Shown here piece after piece: positions 34,962 through 43,669 of a DNA stretch of 64,000 nt. Under the pieces are notes generated by a model. It saw only the letters and a list, made by a program, of their open reading frames with translations, ran no database searches and had not been told where the DNA came from. The DNA is from CBDAPE01 sp965198325 (lineage in GTDB: Bacteria > Pseudomonadota > Alphaproteobacteria > UBA828 > JAPUJA01). The DNA is taken from contig CBDAPE010000019.1 in NCBI GenBank assembly GCA_965198325.1, forward strand, positions 62,001 through 126,000, written 5' to 3'. Made by a program: the position numbers and the translations under genes. The stretch's first letter is position 1, and each line of letters opens with the position of its first letter.

Positions 34962-36456
34962 GACCCATCATCAGCTTTCCGATATCCTCACGCGAAACCT
35001 GATCGGCTTGGAATTCTCCCACGATCTGACCCCGGCTAATAACAGCAATCGTAGTCGTGATCGCGAGCACCTCCTCGAGATCCTCGCTGATCAGCACGCA
35101 CGCGCTGCCCTCATCGGCGGCTTGCTGGAGCAGGTTGTGGACGGTCTGGTAGGCGCTAACGTCCAGCCCACGGGTCGGCGAATGGGCGATCATCACGCTG
35201 GTGTCCTTGCCCAGCTCGCGCGAGAGCAGAAGCTTTTGCGCGTTACCGCCCGAGAGCAGCCGTGCCGGCGTCCCCGGGGCCGCACCCTGGATGCCGTACT
35301 CCTCGATTGCCTCGCCCGCGGCGCGCCGCATGGCGTGACGATTGACCCATGCCCAGCCGCCATACTGGCCTGCGGGCACGCCCGTCACGCCGTGATTTTC
35401 GTAGACGGTCAAATCCGCCATGAGCCCGGTGCGAAAGCGATCGGCGGGAATCGCGCGCATCCCCTGTTGGCGGAACGCCGGTACACCCTTGCCCGCGACA
35501 TCCGTGCCGTCGATCTTGATCTGGCCACGCAGGGGGCTGCGCATGCCCATGAGGGCGTCGGCCAACTCCTGTTGGCCGTTGCCGCCGATCCCCGCAACCC
35601 CATAAATTTCACCGCCGCGCACCACGAAGCCCGCGCCGTCGACGCCGATACCCCCGCCTATCCGGGGCACGGTGAGGTTTTCGATATGAAGCCGTGCCTC
35701 CCCGAGAGGACGCTCGCGGCGCTGTTCCTTGACGGTCTCCTCGCCGACCATGGTCCGGGCCAGGGTTCCCGCATCGAGGCCCTCGGTCTGGGCGCCCGCC
35801 ATGACGGTTTCGCCGCGCCGCATCACCGTCACCCGCGATGAATAGCCGATCACCTCGCGCAGCTTGTGGGTGATCAGGACAACCGCGTGGCCTTCCTGGG
35901 CGAGTTGCTGCAGGAACGAAAGCGCGGCTGCGGATTCCTGGTCCGTCAACACCGCGGTGGGTTCATCCAGGATGAGAATCTTCGCACCCAGCAGCAGAAC
36001 CTTGAGGATCTCGACGCGTTGCTGCTCGGCGATCGACAAGTCGCCCACGACGGCGTTCGGGTCGATCTCGAAGCCGACTTCCATCGCCTTCGCGGCGACA
36101 GCGTCCGCCGCTTCTTTCTTGCCCCGGATTCCAAGCACCGGGCCGCAGGCGAGGACGACGTTCTCGGCGACCGTAAATCGTTTAACCAGCTTGTAATGCT
36201 GATGAACCATGCCGATTCCGAGTTTTGACGCCTCGGCGGGCTCGGCGATGGTGACGGACTGGCCGTCGACGGAAATCGACCCTTCATCCGGGGCGTAGAG
36301 CCCGCAGACAACATTCATCAGAGTCGATTTGCCGGCCCCGTTTTCGCCGAGCAACGCGTGCACCTCGCCCCATTCGCATTCGAACGAGGCGTGGCGCAGC
36401 GCTGGACGGCCGTCGAACTCCTTGCTCGCGTCGGTGATCTGTAAGGCTTTGCTCAT
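34954..36456 (-). CDS. Nucleoside-type ABC transporter ATP-binding protein (YufO-like)
   Basis: A 500-residue protein with two fused ABC domains. Domain 1 has Walker A LLGENGAGKSTLMN at about residue 36 and Walker B ILILDEPTAVL; its signature LSIAEQQRVE departs from LSGGQ, as is usual in this class. Domain 2 has the relaxed Walker A AGIGGNGQQELADAL and the signature LSGGNAQKLLLSREL. This matches the sugar/nucleoside (RbsA-like, YufO) type of ATPase. It starts 42 bases after the binding-protein gene. Confidence 0.94.
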   Translation of the reverse strand: MSKALQITDASKEFDGRPALRHASFECEWGEVHALLGENGAGKSTLMNVVCGLYAPDEGSISVDGQSVTIAEPAEASKLGIGMVHQHYKLVKRFTVAENVVLACGPVLGIRGKKEAADAVAAKAMEVGFEIDPNAVVGDLSIAEQQRVEILKVLLLGAKILILDEPTAVLTDQESAAALSFLQQLAQEGHAVVLITHKLREVIGYSSRVTVMRRGETVMAGAQTEGLDAGTLARTMVGEETVKEQRRERPLGEARLHIENLTVPRIGGGIGVDGAGFVVRGGEIYGVAGIGGNGQQELADALMGMRSPLRGQIKIDGTDVAGKGVPAFRQQGMRAIPADRFRTGLMADLTVYENHGVTGVPAGQYGGWAWVNRHAMRRAAGEAIEEYGIQGAAPGTPARLLSGGNAQKLLLSRELGKDTSVMIAHSPTRGLDVSAYQTVHNLLQQAADEGSACVLISEDLEEVLAITTTIAVISRGQIVGEFQADQVSREDIGKLMMGHA

Positions 36457-36498
36457 CTCAGCAACGCGAGTAAGGAGTAGGACCGAGAAATAGCCGGC

Positions 36499-37593
36499 TT
36501 ATTCTTCCGGCATCGTTCCGATCGAGCCCTGGACGAAGTAGGTCATCCCCCAAAGGTCGTCATCGGAAAGAACCTCTCCCTCGGGAACGGCAAGCGAGCC
36601 ATCCTGCTTGTAGAGCGGACCCTGGAACGGATCGAGCGCGCCGCCGATCATCGCCTGACGCGCCGCATTGACGTCCGCCACGGCGGCCGCCGGCACCCAG
36701 TCCGCGATCGGTTCAACGTCGAAGACGCCGGTATCGATGCCTTCCCACCAGCCCCATTCTCCGGGCACCCAGGTGCCAGCGATGATCGCTTCGATGGCCG
36801 GGATCAGATAGCCTTCCCACTTGTAGACCATCGAGGTCGCGACGGCATCGGGAGCCACACCCGACGTGTCGACTTGGAAGCCGACCGACCACTTGCCCTC
36901 TTCGGCGAAGGCGAGATGCGGGCCGGGCGTGCTCATGTTCGAACCCAGCACGTCGACGCCCTGCTCGAGCAGCGCTGCCGCGGCCTGGGTCTCCTTGACC
37001 GGGTCGTACCAAGAATTGACGAAGACGCCGACCATCTCGATGTCGGGATCAACCGACTGCGCGCCGCGCAGGAAGGCGTTGAGATCCCAGTTGACCACAC
37101 CTAGCGGATAGCCGCCGATAGTGCCGACCTTCTTGGTCTGGGTCATATGGCCGGCGATGATCCCGGCGAGATACCAGCCTTGATAGCTCCGGGCATAGAA
37201 GCTCTCGAGATTGGCGGAATTCGTCTCGCCCGCACAATTCAGGAACGCGACATTGGGGTACTTGTTGGCGGCTTCAAGAAATGCGTCGCCATAGCCCCAG
37301 GAGGTACCGATGATGATGTTGTGGCCACGATCGACATAGAGGTCGATGATCCGCAGGATTTCCGAATTGTCCTCGGGCACGTTCTCCGTGTACGCGATAT
37401 CGATTCCGATTGCGTCCGCGGTTTTGGCCCGGGCGTATTCCAGCGCTTCCGACCAACCGCCGTCGTTGATTGTCGCCAGTTGCAGCATGGCGATCTTGGG
37501 ATCGCCTTCGATCTGCACCTGAGCGTCGGCCGCCGACACAGCAAACACGCTGAGAGCGACAGCCGCGAGCGTTCGCGTAATCCATTTAAACAT
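36499..37593 (-). CDS. BMP family periplasmic binding protein
   Basis: A 364-residue binding protein of the Med/BmpA/PnrA family. The signal peptide MFKWITRTLAAVALSVFAVSAADA has no lipobox, so it is periplasmic and soluble. The mature domain begins KIAMLQLATINDGGWSEALEYA and contains GTSWGYGDAFLEAANKYPNVAF and VGTIGGYPLGVVNWDLNAFLRGA. ATG 37593 is chosen because a GGGAGAA ribosome site and a typical signal peptide follow; the frame is open for 99 more bases. Known relatives bind purine nucleosides. It heads the bmp-upp operon below an IclR-type operator. Confidence 0.93.
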   Translation of the reverse strand: MFKWITRTLAAVALSVFAVSAADAQVQIEGDPKIAMLQLATINDGGWSEALEYARAKTADAIGIDIAYTENVPEDNSEILRIIDLYVDRGHNIIIGTSWGYGDAFLEAANKYPNVAFLNCAGETNSANLESFYARSYQGWYLAGIIAGHMTQTKKVGTIGGYPLGVVNWDLNAFLRGAQSVDPDIEMVGVFVNSWYDPVKETQAAAALLEQGVDVLGSNMSTPGPHLAFAEEGKWSVGFQVDTSGVAPDAVATSMVYKWEGYLIPAIEAIIAGTWVPGEWGWWEGIDTGVFDVEPIADWVPAAAVADVNAARQAMIGGALDPFQGPLYKQDGSLAVPEGEVLSDDDLWGMTYFVQGSIGTMPEE

Positions 37594-37637
37594 CTTGAAA
37601 TTCTCCCTTGCCGTTGCGATGGCTTGATTAACCATCA

Positions 37638-37692
37638 ATCCGAATACCGGATACGGTATCCAATTATTGACGATTGGCAAACTATCTGTCAA
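37638..37692 (-). promoter_or_regulatory. Promoter and IclR-type operator of the bmp-upp operon
   Basis: Read on the minus strand, TTGACA (37692-37687) and AATAAT (37668-37663) with an 18-base spacer form a promoter. The dyad at 37652-37638 reads ATCCGGTATTCGGAT on this strand (ATCCGAATACCGGAT on the plus strand). It lies about 10 bases after the -10 box and 44 bases before the bmp ATG. It is the third copy of the ATCC-N7-GGAT motif. Confidence 0.6.
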
Positions 37693-37908
37693 TCACTCTC
37701 GCCGAAGCCCATTACTTACCTACATAGCCACTTTCCGACCCCAGCCGTCGATCTCACTTATGGTAATTCTGTTTCCATGCCATTCTTCCATTCCCATCCG
37801 CGAATGGAAAGGTTGATAAGACCGCATGTGCCACCCCGGCACGCGCCTGTTTATCCGCCCACTGAACAGGATTACGCGCTCGGGGCGAAATTCGAATCCT
37901 CAATAGCT

Positions 37909-38532
37909 CTATGAGCCGACTTGGACCAACACGTCCGTGTTTTCGTCGCCACAAATCCGCGTGATGTCCTGCGGACAGGCCGAAATCGCGACCACGATGT
38001 CCATCTGGGCCTCGAAGGTGATGTTGTCGCCGGGCTTGGTGTCGGGCGAGAGCAGCATGATCTGCTTGTCCGACGTCCAGGGAAAATGAGTGAACAGGTT
38101 CCACGGCTGGGGCGTAAAGGGCAGCTCGATGCCGGACTTGCCGATCGCCTCGTGAAGATTGTCCTGGCAGTTCACGTGATAGCCGTCGTGGCCCAGACCC
38201 TCGAACCGGGTTTGATCGCAGGCTGCGAGCAGCATGTCGTGCTGACCGGGGGAGTTGTCCTCGATCATGGTTACGAGAGACCGGCGCTTGTTGCTCACGG
38301 CCGACTGGCCGGGCCGGACTTCCATGCTGAGGTTATGGACCCGGGTATGCTCCATGGACATGTATTCGAACGGGTCTTCCCTGTTGAAGACCCAGAAATC
38401 GATGGGTTGCATGCCCTCCAGGTCGGTCAGACGGAACTTCTGCCCCATCTTGACCTCGAAACTGTAGCCGGTGCGTCTGGGCACCTTGTGCTCGTGGCTG
38501 AGCGAGCCGATATCCGCCTTTGCATCCGTCAT
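37909..38532 (-). CDS. DUF1989 (urea carboxylase-associated) family protein
   Basis: A 207-residue protein of the DUF1989 family. Family features visible are KVPRRTGYSFEVKMGQKFRLTDLEGMQPIDFWVFN, MLLAACD, HDGYHVNCQDNLHEAI, and PQPWNLFTHF. Two members of this family form carboxyguanidine deiminase (CgdAB) beside guanidine carboxylase, so guanidino or urea-like chemistry is a reasonable clue. Here only one member is present and no carboxylase is near. It follows a Rieske oxygenase gene by 63 bases, with a GGGAGAA ribosome site, and is probably co-transcribed with it. Confidence 0.85.
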   Translation of the reverse strand: MTDAKADIGSLSHEHKVPRRTGYSFEVKMGQKFRLTDLEGMQPIDFWVFNREDPFEYMSMEHTRVHNLSMEVRPGQSAVSNKRRSLVTMIEDNSPGQHDMLLAACDQTRFEGLGHDGYHVNCQDNLHEAIGKSGIELPFTPQPWNLFTHFPWTSDKQIMLLSPDTKPGDNITFEAQMDIVVAISACPQDITRICGDENTDVLVQVGS

Positions 38533-38595
38533 GGCCTTTTTTCTCCCTCGTTTTGATGGGTATTCCCTTCGCGCATGGTCTCCGAAGGCCCGCTC

Positions 38596-39732
38596 TCAGG
38601 CGCCGTTCATGACCTTCGCAATCCGCTCCTGAAACGCGATCTGAGTGTAATCCCACGAACCCGCGAAGTAGGTTTCGTTGGACGCCGGCGAGCGGCGCCC
38701 CGCATGCATCCGCTCGACGATGGGTACATCCTCTTCGTTGACCTCGACGAGCAGACCGTTGAGGCTTTCAAAGTGACGGGCATTCTCGGGCCGCGTGGTC
38801 GCCGCGGGGGCGTAGACCGCGAAGGTTTCGTTGGTATGCTCGGGCCCGTCGGGATAGGGCAGGATTACCTGATAATAGTTCGCGGTCAGGATGAGCATTG
38901 CGTTGGGCAGGATGCCGAGCAGATCCATGCCGTCTTCGATGTGAGGCGGGATGCCCACGAACTTCGGCAGCGGATCGTCATGGCTGTCCCAGCCGATCTC
39001 GACTCCGGCGTTCGGCCAGCACGCGCCCAGAACATCGGGCCGAAGCACCAGGTCTTCATAGTTGACGGTATTCTCGGCCACGCCAATTCCGGCGTGAACG
39101 TTGTAGAGATGATAGTAATCGAGGAAGTTCTCGGTCACGAGCTTCCAATTGGCCTCGAATTCGAAGTCCGAGCAGTGGATGCACGCGAGATCGCCATGGT
39201 CGAGCGACGACCAGCGGTCCTGGACCGGTGCGATATATTCTTCGAAGGGCGGCGCATCGCCGGAAAGATTGACGAACACGATGTCCATCCACACCGCGAA
39301 GCGCACAGGCACCAGCCCCAGCGATTTTACCGTCGCCTCGTCGGGCGCCGAATTGCCCTTCGCCTTGTCCCAGTAGGGCGTGCCCTTGAGCCCGCCGTCG
39401 AGCCCATACCACCAACGGTGATAGGGGCAGACGATCTTGCTGCCCTTGTTCGGCCCGGCGTCCTCGACGAGCTTGAGACCCCGGTGCCGGCAAGCGTTCT
39501 GGAAGACGTGCAGCGCCCCGGCCTTGTCCCGGGTGATCAGCAGGGGTTCGCCGGCGATGGTGACGGGATGCACAAAACCCGGTTCGGGAAGCTGGGCGCC
39601 CAACCCGACCGCGACCCAGCCGGGGCGGAAGATCCGCTCAATCTCCTCATCGTAGTAGTCCTGGCTGAGATAGGCATCCCGGGGCAGCCGGGTCTTGACC
39701 GGTTGATCGTCGAAAGAGCCAATGGGTTCCAT
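38596..39732 (-). CDS. Rieske non-heme iron oxygenase, alpha subunit
   Basis: A 378-residue terminal oxygenase. The Rieske 2Fe-2S site is CRHRG (near residue 81) with CPYHRW about 20 residues later. The mononuclear iron region is NFLDYYHLYNVHAG, with an Asp expected in the C-terminal part. No ferredoxin or reductase gene is adjacent, so electrons must come from elsewhere. It is divergent from a LysR regulator and upstream of the DUF1989 gene. Stand-alone alpha subunits of this group act on quaternary amines and betaines as well as aromatics; the substrate here is unknown. Confidence 0.9.
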   Translation of the reverse strand: MEPIGSFDDQPVKTRLPRDAYLSQDYYDEEIERIFRPGWVAVGLGAQLPEPGFVHPVTIAGEPLLITRDKAGALHVFQNACRHRGLKLVEDAGPNKGSKIVCPYHRWWYGLDGGLKGTPYWDKAKGNSAPDEATVKSLGLVPVRFAVWMDIVFVNLSGDAPPFEEYIAPVQDRWSSLDHGDLACIHCSDFEFEANWKLVTENFLDYYHLYNVHAGIGVAENTVNYEDLVLRPDVLGACWPNAGVEIGWDSHDDPLPKFVGIPPHIEDGMDLLGILPNAMLILTANYYQVILPYPDGPEHTNETFAVYAPAATTRPENARHFESLNGLLVEVNEEDVPIVERMHAGRRSPASNETYFAGSWDYTQIAFQERIAKVMNGA

Positions 39733-39868
39733 CGTTCAACTCATCCCATGTCCACCGTCGCCCTCAGGCGCCGGTCTTCTCGGCGTCCGGGGCACCGGAC
39801 CCGTCCCTGTCACTTGTAACAGCTGCCTTATTATAATAAAAATCAATAAAATAAATGGGTATATGATC

Positions 39869-39897
39869 TCTGCCAATAATCCGGAGATTTCGGCAGA
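39869..39897. promoter_or_regulatory. Inverted repeat, probable LysR binding site
   Basis: TCTGCC at 39869-39874 and GGCAGA at 39892-39897 form a 29-base imperfect dyad in the AT-rich divergent region between the Rieske oxygenase gene and lysR, 27 bases before the lysR start. A dyad at this position is the usual site for a LysR-type regulator acting on itself and the divergent operon. A short GTCCGG/CCGGAC hairpin also lies at 39785-39800, in the Rieske gene leader. Confidence 0.5.
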
Positions 39898-39924
39898 ATT
39901 GATATAAAGCCCTGACATCGAACG

Positions 39925-40800
39925 ATGATGAACCAAAATATCCCGATTGATCTGCTTCGAACCTTCGTGCTGATCGTGGGTAACAGCAGCTTCTCCCGCA
40001 CGGCGAAGAAAATCGGCCGGACCCAGTCGGCCACCAGTCTCCAAATGAAGCGCCTCGAAACCTTCATTGGCGCGGCGCTGTTTCACCGGCGCGGCAAGTC
40101 GCTCGCGCTCACTCCCCAAGGCGAGGTGCTGCTGCAATACGCCCGCCAGATCCTGGCGCTCAACGACGAATGCCTCGACCGAATTTCGGGTCAGTTGCTG
40201 CTGGGCCAGGTCAAGATCGGCGTGCCAAGCGATTTTGCGATCTCGTTCCTGCCCCAGATCCTCGGCGAGTTCTCCGAGGCCAATCCCAACGTCGCCCTCC
40301 ACGTCACCTGCGAGCTCAGCGCCGACTTGACGGCTCAGATTGGCGAGTCCGATTTCGATCTGGTGTTGGCGCTGCACGAGGGCCGGCGTTCGCCGTTTCT
40401 CGTGCGTAAGTGGCAGGACCCCGTCGACTGGGTCTGCAGCAAGACCCACGTGATCGAGACCCGCATGCCCCTGCCGCTGATCCTGTTTCCCGAGGGCTGC
40501 TACTACCGGGCGCGAATTCTTGCGACGCTCACCGAGCGGAACATCCCCTACAAGATCGTGTTTACCAGCCCGAATTTGGCGGGGCTTCAGGCCGCCATCG
40601 AGAGCGGCCTGGGGGTAACGGCCCTGTCGGAAGCGACGATTCCGAAGAGCTTGCGGAGATTCCCGGCGGGCCAGGCGTTGCCGGCGCTCGACGATGTCGA
40701 GGTCGGTCTGTACTGGGACGAGCGGGGCATGACCGAACCCACTCGCCAGCTCTCGAGCTTCATCACCCAGACCCTCGACCGGCGGCTTGCGCGGGCCTGA
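39925..40800 (+). CDS. LysR family transcriptional regulator
   Basis: A 291-residue LysR-type regulator. The N-terminal helix-turn-helix reads IDLLRTFVLIVGNSSFSRTAKKIGRTQSATSLQMKRLE at residues 7-44, followed by LFHRRGKSLALTPQGEVLLQYA. The effector domain is of normal length (VKIGVPSDFAISFLPQILGEF, then GLGVTALSEATIP). ATG codons at 39925 and 39928 are both possible starts. It is divergent from the Rieske-DUF1989 operon, which it probably controls in response to the pathway substrate. Confidence 0.93.
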   Translation: MMNQNIPIDLLRTFVLIVGNSSFSRTAKKIGRTQSATSLQMKRLETFIGAALFHRRGKSLALTPQGEVLLQYARQILALNDECLDRISGQLLLGQVKIGVPSDFAISFLPQILGEFSEANPNVALHVTCELSADLTAQIGESDFDLVLALHEGRRSPFLVRKWQDPVDWVCSKTHVIETRMPLPLILFPEGCYYRARILATLTERNIPYKIVFTSPNLAGLQAAIESGLGVTALSEATIPKSLRRFPAGQALPALDDVEVGLYWDERGMTEPTRQLSSFITQTLDRRLARA

Positions 40801-40820
40801 ACGGGATCACTGCGCAGCGC

Positions 40821-42194
40821 TCAGATGCGCTCGAAATAGCGCTTGCGCTCTCAGTCCGTCACGACCTCGTTGTCGAACGAGGCTTGCTCAACCCGGGCGA
40901 AATTGAGCAGGTGCTTGTAGGCGGCTTCGCCCAGCATGTCCTGGGCAGCCTAGCTCTTCTCGAACTCGGCGATCGCCTGGTAGAGGGCGAGCGGAACCTT
41001 GGGCAGATCCTCGTCCTCATAGGCGTTGCCCCGGTAGACGTCCGGCGTCGCCAGCTTGTTTTCGATTCCGTACCGCCCTGCCGCCAAGGTCGCCGCGATG
41101 CCCAGGTAGGGATTGACATCGGCGCCGGGGATGCGGTTTTCGATGCGGAAGGATTCATGTTCGCCGCACAGCCGGAATCCGCAGCTCCGGTTGTCCTCGC
41201 CCAGTGCAATCTGGATCGGCGCGAAGGACAGCGGCTCGAAACGCTTGTAGGAATTCACCGTCGGCGCGTACATCCAGGTGAATTCCCGCGCAGTCGTCAG
41301 GAGACCGCCGAGGAACTGACCGAAGGTCTCCGCGATGTGGTCGGGCCGACTGTCGTCCCAGCACTGCGGCGTCTTGCCCTCGGAATCCCAGAGGCTCGTG
41401 TGAAAGTGGCAGGAGGAGCCGATTTCCTCCTTCCAGATCTTCGGCATGAAGCTCGCGGACATGCCGTTGAGCGCGGCGATCTCCTTGACGCCGTGTTTGT
41501 AAAGCATATGCCGGTCCGCCATCTCGAGCGTATCGGCGTATTTGAGGTTGATCTCCTGCTGGCCCAACCCCCATTCCACCTTGGAAAACTCGATCTCGAT
41601 GCCGGCGGCGCTCATGCCGTCGCGAATCTGCTGGATGACCGGTTCGAGCTTGGTCGACTGCAGGATGTGGTAGTCGGCGGGATAGCGTGAGGTCGGGTTC
41701 ATATCCCGGTAACCCTTGTCCCAGGCCTCTTCGTAACTGTCGTTGAACAGAAAGAACTCCAACTCGGACGCGAATTTCGCGGTGATCCCCAGTTTTGCGG
41801 CATTCTCGATCTCACGCTTGAGTATGTTGCGCGGCGCCATTTCAATCGGCTTTTCCGTGCCCTCGTAGCAGGGGTCGCAGATCACCATGGCCGTGCGGTC
41901 GAGCCAGGGCATCAGCCGGATGGCGTCGAGATCGGGCACGTAGGCGCAGTCGTGCAATCCCGTATCGAAGCTCGTCAACTCATAGCCGGGCTGGGGCCAC
42001 ATTTCCATACTGACGACGAAGATATAGAGCGAGCCGTGCAGCCCTTCCTGACCCAGTGCGGTTTCGAGGAACGTCTTGCCGGTCAGGCGCTTGCCCATAA
42101 GGCGGCCCCAGATATCGGGCAACGCGCAGACCACCGTCGTAACCTCGCCGCTCTCGATGCAGCGTTTCAGGTCGTCAATCGTGAGCTTGGCCAT
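40821..42194 (-). pseudogene. Glutamine-synthetase-like ligase ended early by two nonsense codons
   Basis: A GS-family gene (GlnA/PuuA-like gamma-glutamyl-amine ligase) whose frame stops at TAG 40950-40952 after 414 residues. The same frame continues with clear family sequence (AAQDMLGEAAYKHLLNFARVE), meets TGA at 40851-40853 where Trp is expected before ERKRYFERI, and ends at TGA 40821-40823. Undamaged it would encode 457 residues. The metal and substrate motifs are intact (LELEFFLF-type Glu region, SSCHFHTSLWDS, RIENRIPGADVNPYLGIAATLA). The lost piece is the C-terminal helix that supports the ring. It is probably inactive, or a truncated partner of the intact homologue at 46803. Last gene of the operon. 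Confidence 0.8.
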
Positions 42195-42253
42195 CGCTCC
42201 TGGTCCTCCCTGCCCGTCTTTTTTTTGCGTCGGCGCTTAATGCGCCGCCGCTT

Positions 42254-42985
42254 CTAATAATTGCACAATCCGCCATCGACCAGGAGGTTGGTCCCTGTGA
42301 TGTAGGAGGCCCGCTCGGAGAGCAGAAATTCGATCCCGTCGGCGATTTCCTCCGCAGTCCCCATGCGGCCCATGGGAATCCGCCTGACAGGGCCGTGCTC
42401 CGCCTCGGCGAGGCGGCGCATGTCGTCGCTCATGTCGACGTCGATGATGCCGGGCGCAATCGAGTTCACCCGGATCCCCTTCGGAGCGAGATCGGTCGCG
42501 CAATTGCGTGTATAGCTTTCGAGCGCCGCCTTGGTCGCGCCATAGAGCTGCATGAAATCGACATAGGGAATGCGGCAACTCACGGAGCTGATGTTGACGA
42601 TTGCGCCGCCCGCGGTCATGCGCGAGGCCGCCGCGCTGGTCATGCGCGCCATACCGAAAACGTTGATATCGAACATTTGCTTGACCCGCTTCTCGTCCCA
42701 ATCGTCGACGGAGCTTGCAACGAGGATGCCAGCGCAGTTCACGACCGCCTTGAGGCTGCCCAGCGCCGCCGCGGCCTCGGTCGCCGCCTCGCAGCTAGCC
42801 CGATCCGTCACGTCGAGATGCTGGAGCACCACTTCGCCTGGCATGTCATCGCGCAACGCACCGTTATTAGCGGGGTCGACCGTGCTATCGGCCGAAACGA
42901 CAGTGTAGCCGACCTCGCTGAGCCGGCGATCGATGGCCCGGCCGATTCCGCCCTGACCCCCGGTAACGAGTGCGATCGCTTTCAC
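42254..42985 (-). CDS. SDR family NAD(P)-dependent oxidoreductase
   Basis: A 243-residue classical SDR. The N-terminus reads MKAIALVTGGQGGIGRAI, the middle NCAG, and the catalytic part NISSVSCRIPYVDFMQLYGATKAAL, where Ser and Tyr-x3-Lys are present. The C-terminus YITGTNLLVDGGLCNY is typical. It lies 42 bases after the flavin reductase gene and 59 bases before the broken GS-like gene, so it belongs to the minus-strand flavin/GS operon. Substrate unknown. Confidence 0.9.
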   Translation of the reverse strand: MKAIALVTGGQGGIGRAIDRRLSEVGYTVVSADSTVDPANNGALRDDMPGEVVLQHLDVTDRASCEAATEAAAALGSLKAVVNCAGILVASSVDDWDEKRVKQMFDINVFGMARMTSAAASRMTAGGAIVNISSVSCRIPYVDFMQLYGATKAALESYTRNCATDLAPKGIRVNSIAPGIIDVDMSDDMRRLAEAEHGPVRRIPMGRMGTAEEIADGIEFLLSERASYITGTNLLVDGGLCNY

Positions 42986-43027
42986 GATGAAAAATCCCCC
43001 GATTGCTGATTTGTCTGGCGCTGGGCG

Positions 43028-43543
43028 TTACAGGCCGATCGGCGCATAGGCGCCAAACTGGCTATAGCCGTAAAGCAATGGCGGGCCTTCCTCGCCCAGA
43101 TGCATGGCCATCACCCGGCCGACGATCACGGTGTGGCTTCCCGCTTCGACAGTGTCGTGGACTTGGCAATCGAAACAGGCCATCGCATCCATAAGCGCCG
43201 GGGCGCCGGTGTCCAGACTCGCCCACTCACCGGATTGAAACCTCTCGACGGACCGCTCGCTGCTGGAGAAGACCTTGGCCTGCTCGGCGTGCCGCCTGGC
43301 CAGAACATTGGCGCAAAACGACCGGTTTTCCAAAATCGCATCGTGGGCACTGGCACCCTTGTTGACGCATACCAACAACATGGGCGGGTTGTCCGAGACC
43401 GAGCAGACTGCGGACGCCGCCAGCCCGCGCCGATCCTCGCCGTGACCCGTTGCGATGATCGTAACGCCGGCGCACAAATGGCGCATTCCGGTGCGAAATT
43501 GCTCACCATCGGGCGCGGTATCCCACCCGGCGGCCTGCGTCAT
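43028..43543 (-). CDS. Flavin reductase-like protein (two-component monooxygenase partner)
   Basis: A 171-residue flavin reductase of the HpaC/RutF-like split-barrel family. Recognisable stretches are FRTGMRHLCAGVTIIAT, GLAASAVCSVSDNPPMLLVCVNKGASAHDAI and FCANVLA, the FMN-binding part. Such proteins reduce free FMN or FAD with NAD(P)H and hand it to a separate oxygenase. The luciferase-like monooxygenase at 52122 is the only candidate partner in the window. The gap to the upstream ribBA-like gene is 126 bases and contains an AAAGGT/ACCTTT inverted repeat (43605-43627). Confidence 0.9.
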   Translation of the reverse strand: MTQAAGWDTAPDGEQFRTGMRHLCAGVTIIATGHGEDRRGLAASAVCSVSDNPPMLLVCVNKGASAHDAILENRSFCANVLARRHAEQAKVFSSSERSVERFQSGEWASLDTGAPALMDAMACFDCQVHDTVEAGSHTVIVGRVMAMHLGEEGPPLLYGYSQFGAYAPIGL

Positions 43544-43669
43544 ATCGTTCGGCCCAGCCCCCTTCTAACGCCTTAATTCGCTCGGATTATTACCGGTCCT
43601 CTTCAAAGGTATAATTTTCACACCTTTAATTTACGGGGTCAACCGAGCGAGACCTCCAGTGATGGGATT

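Noticed and set aside
39733..39868. Guanidine riboswitch in the leader of the Rieske-DUF1989 operon.
   Set aside because: A small hairpin is present, but the conserved motifs of the known guanidine riboswitch classes are not visible.
40821..40952. Possible recoding of TAG and TGA as amino acids in the GS-like gene.
   Set aside because: TAG, TGA and TAA end many intact genes in this window, and there is no recoding signal; mutation is simpler.
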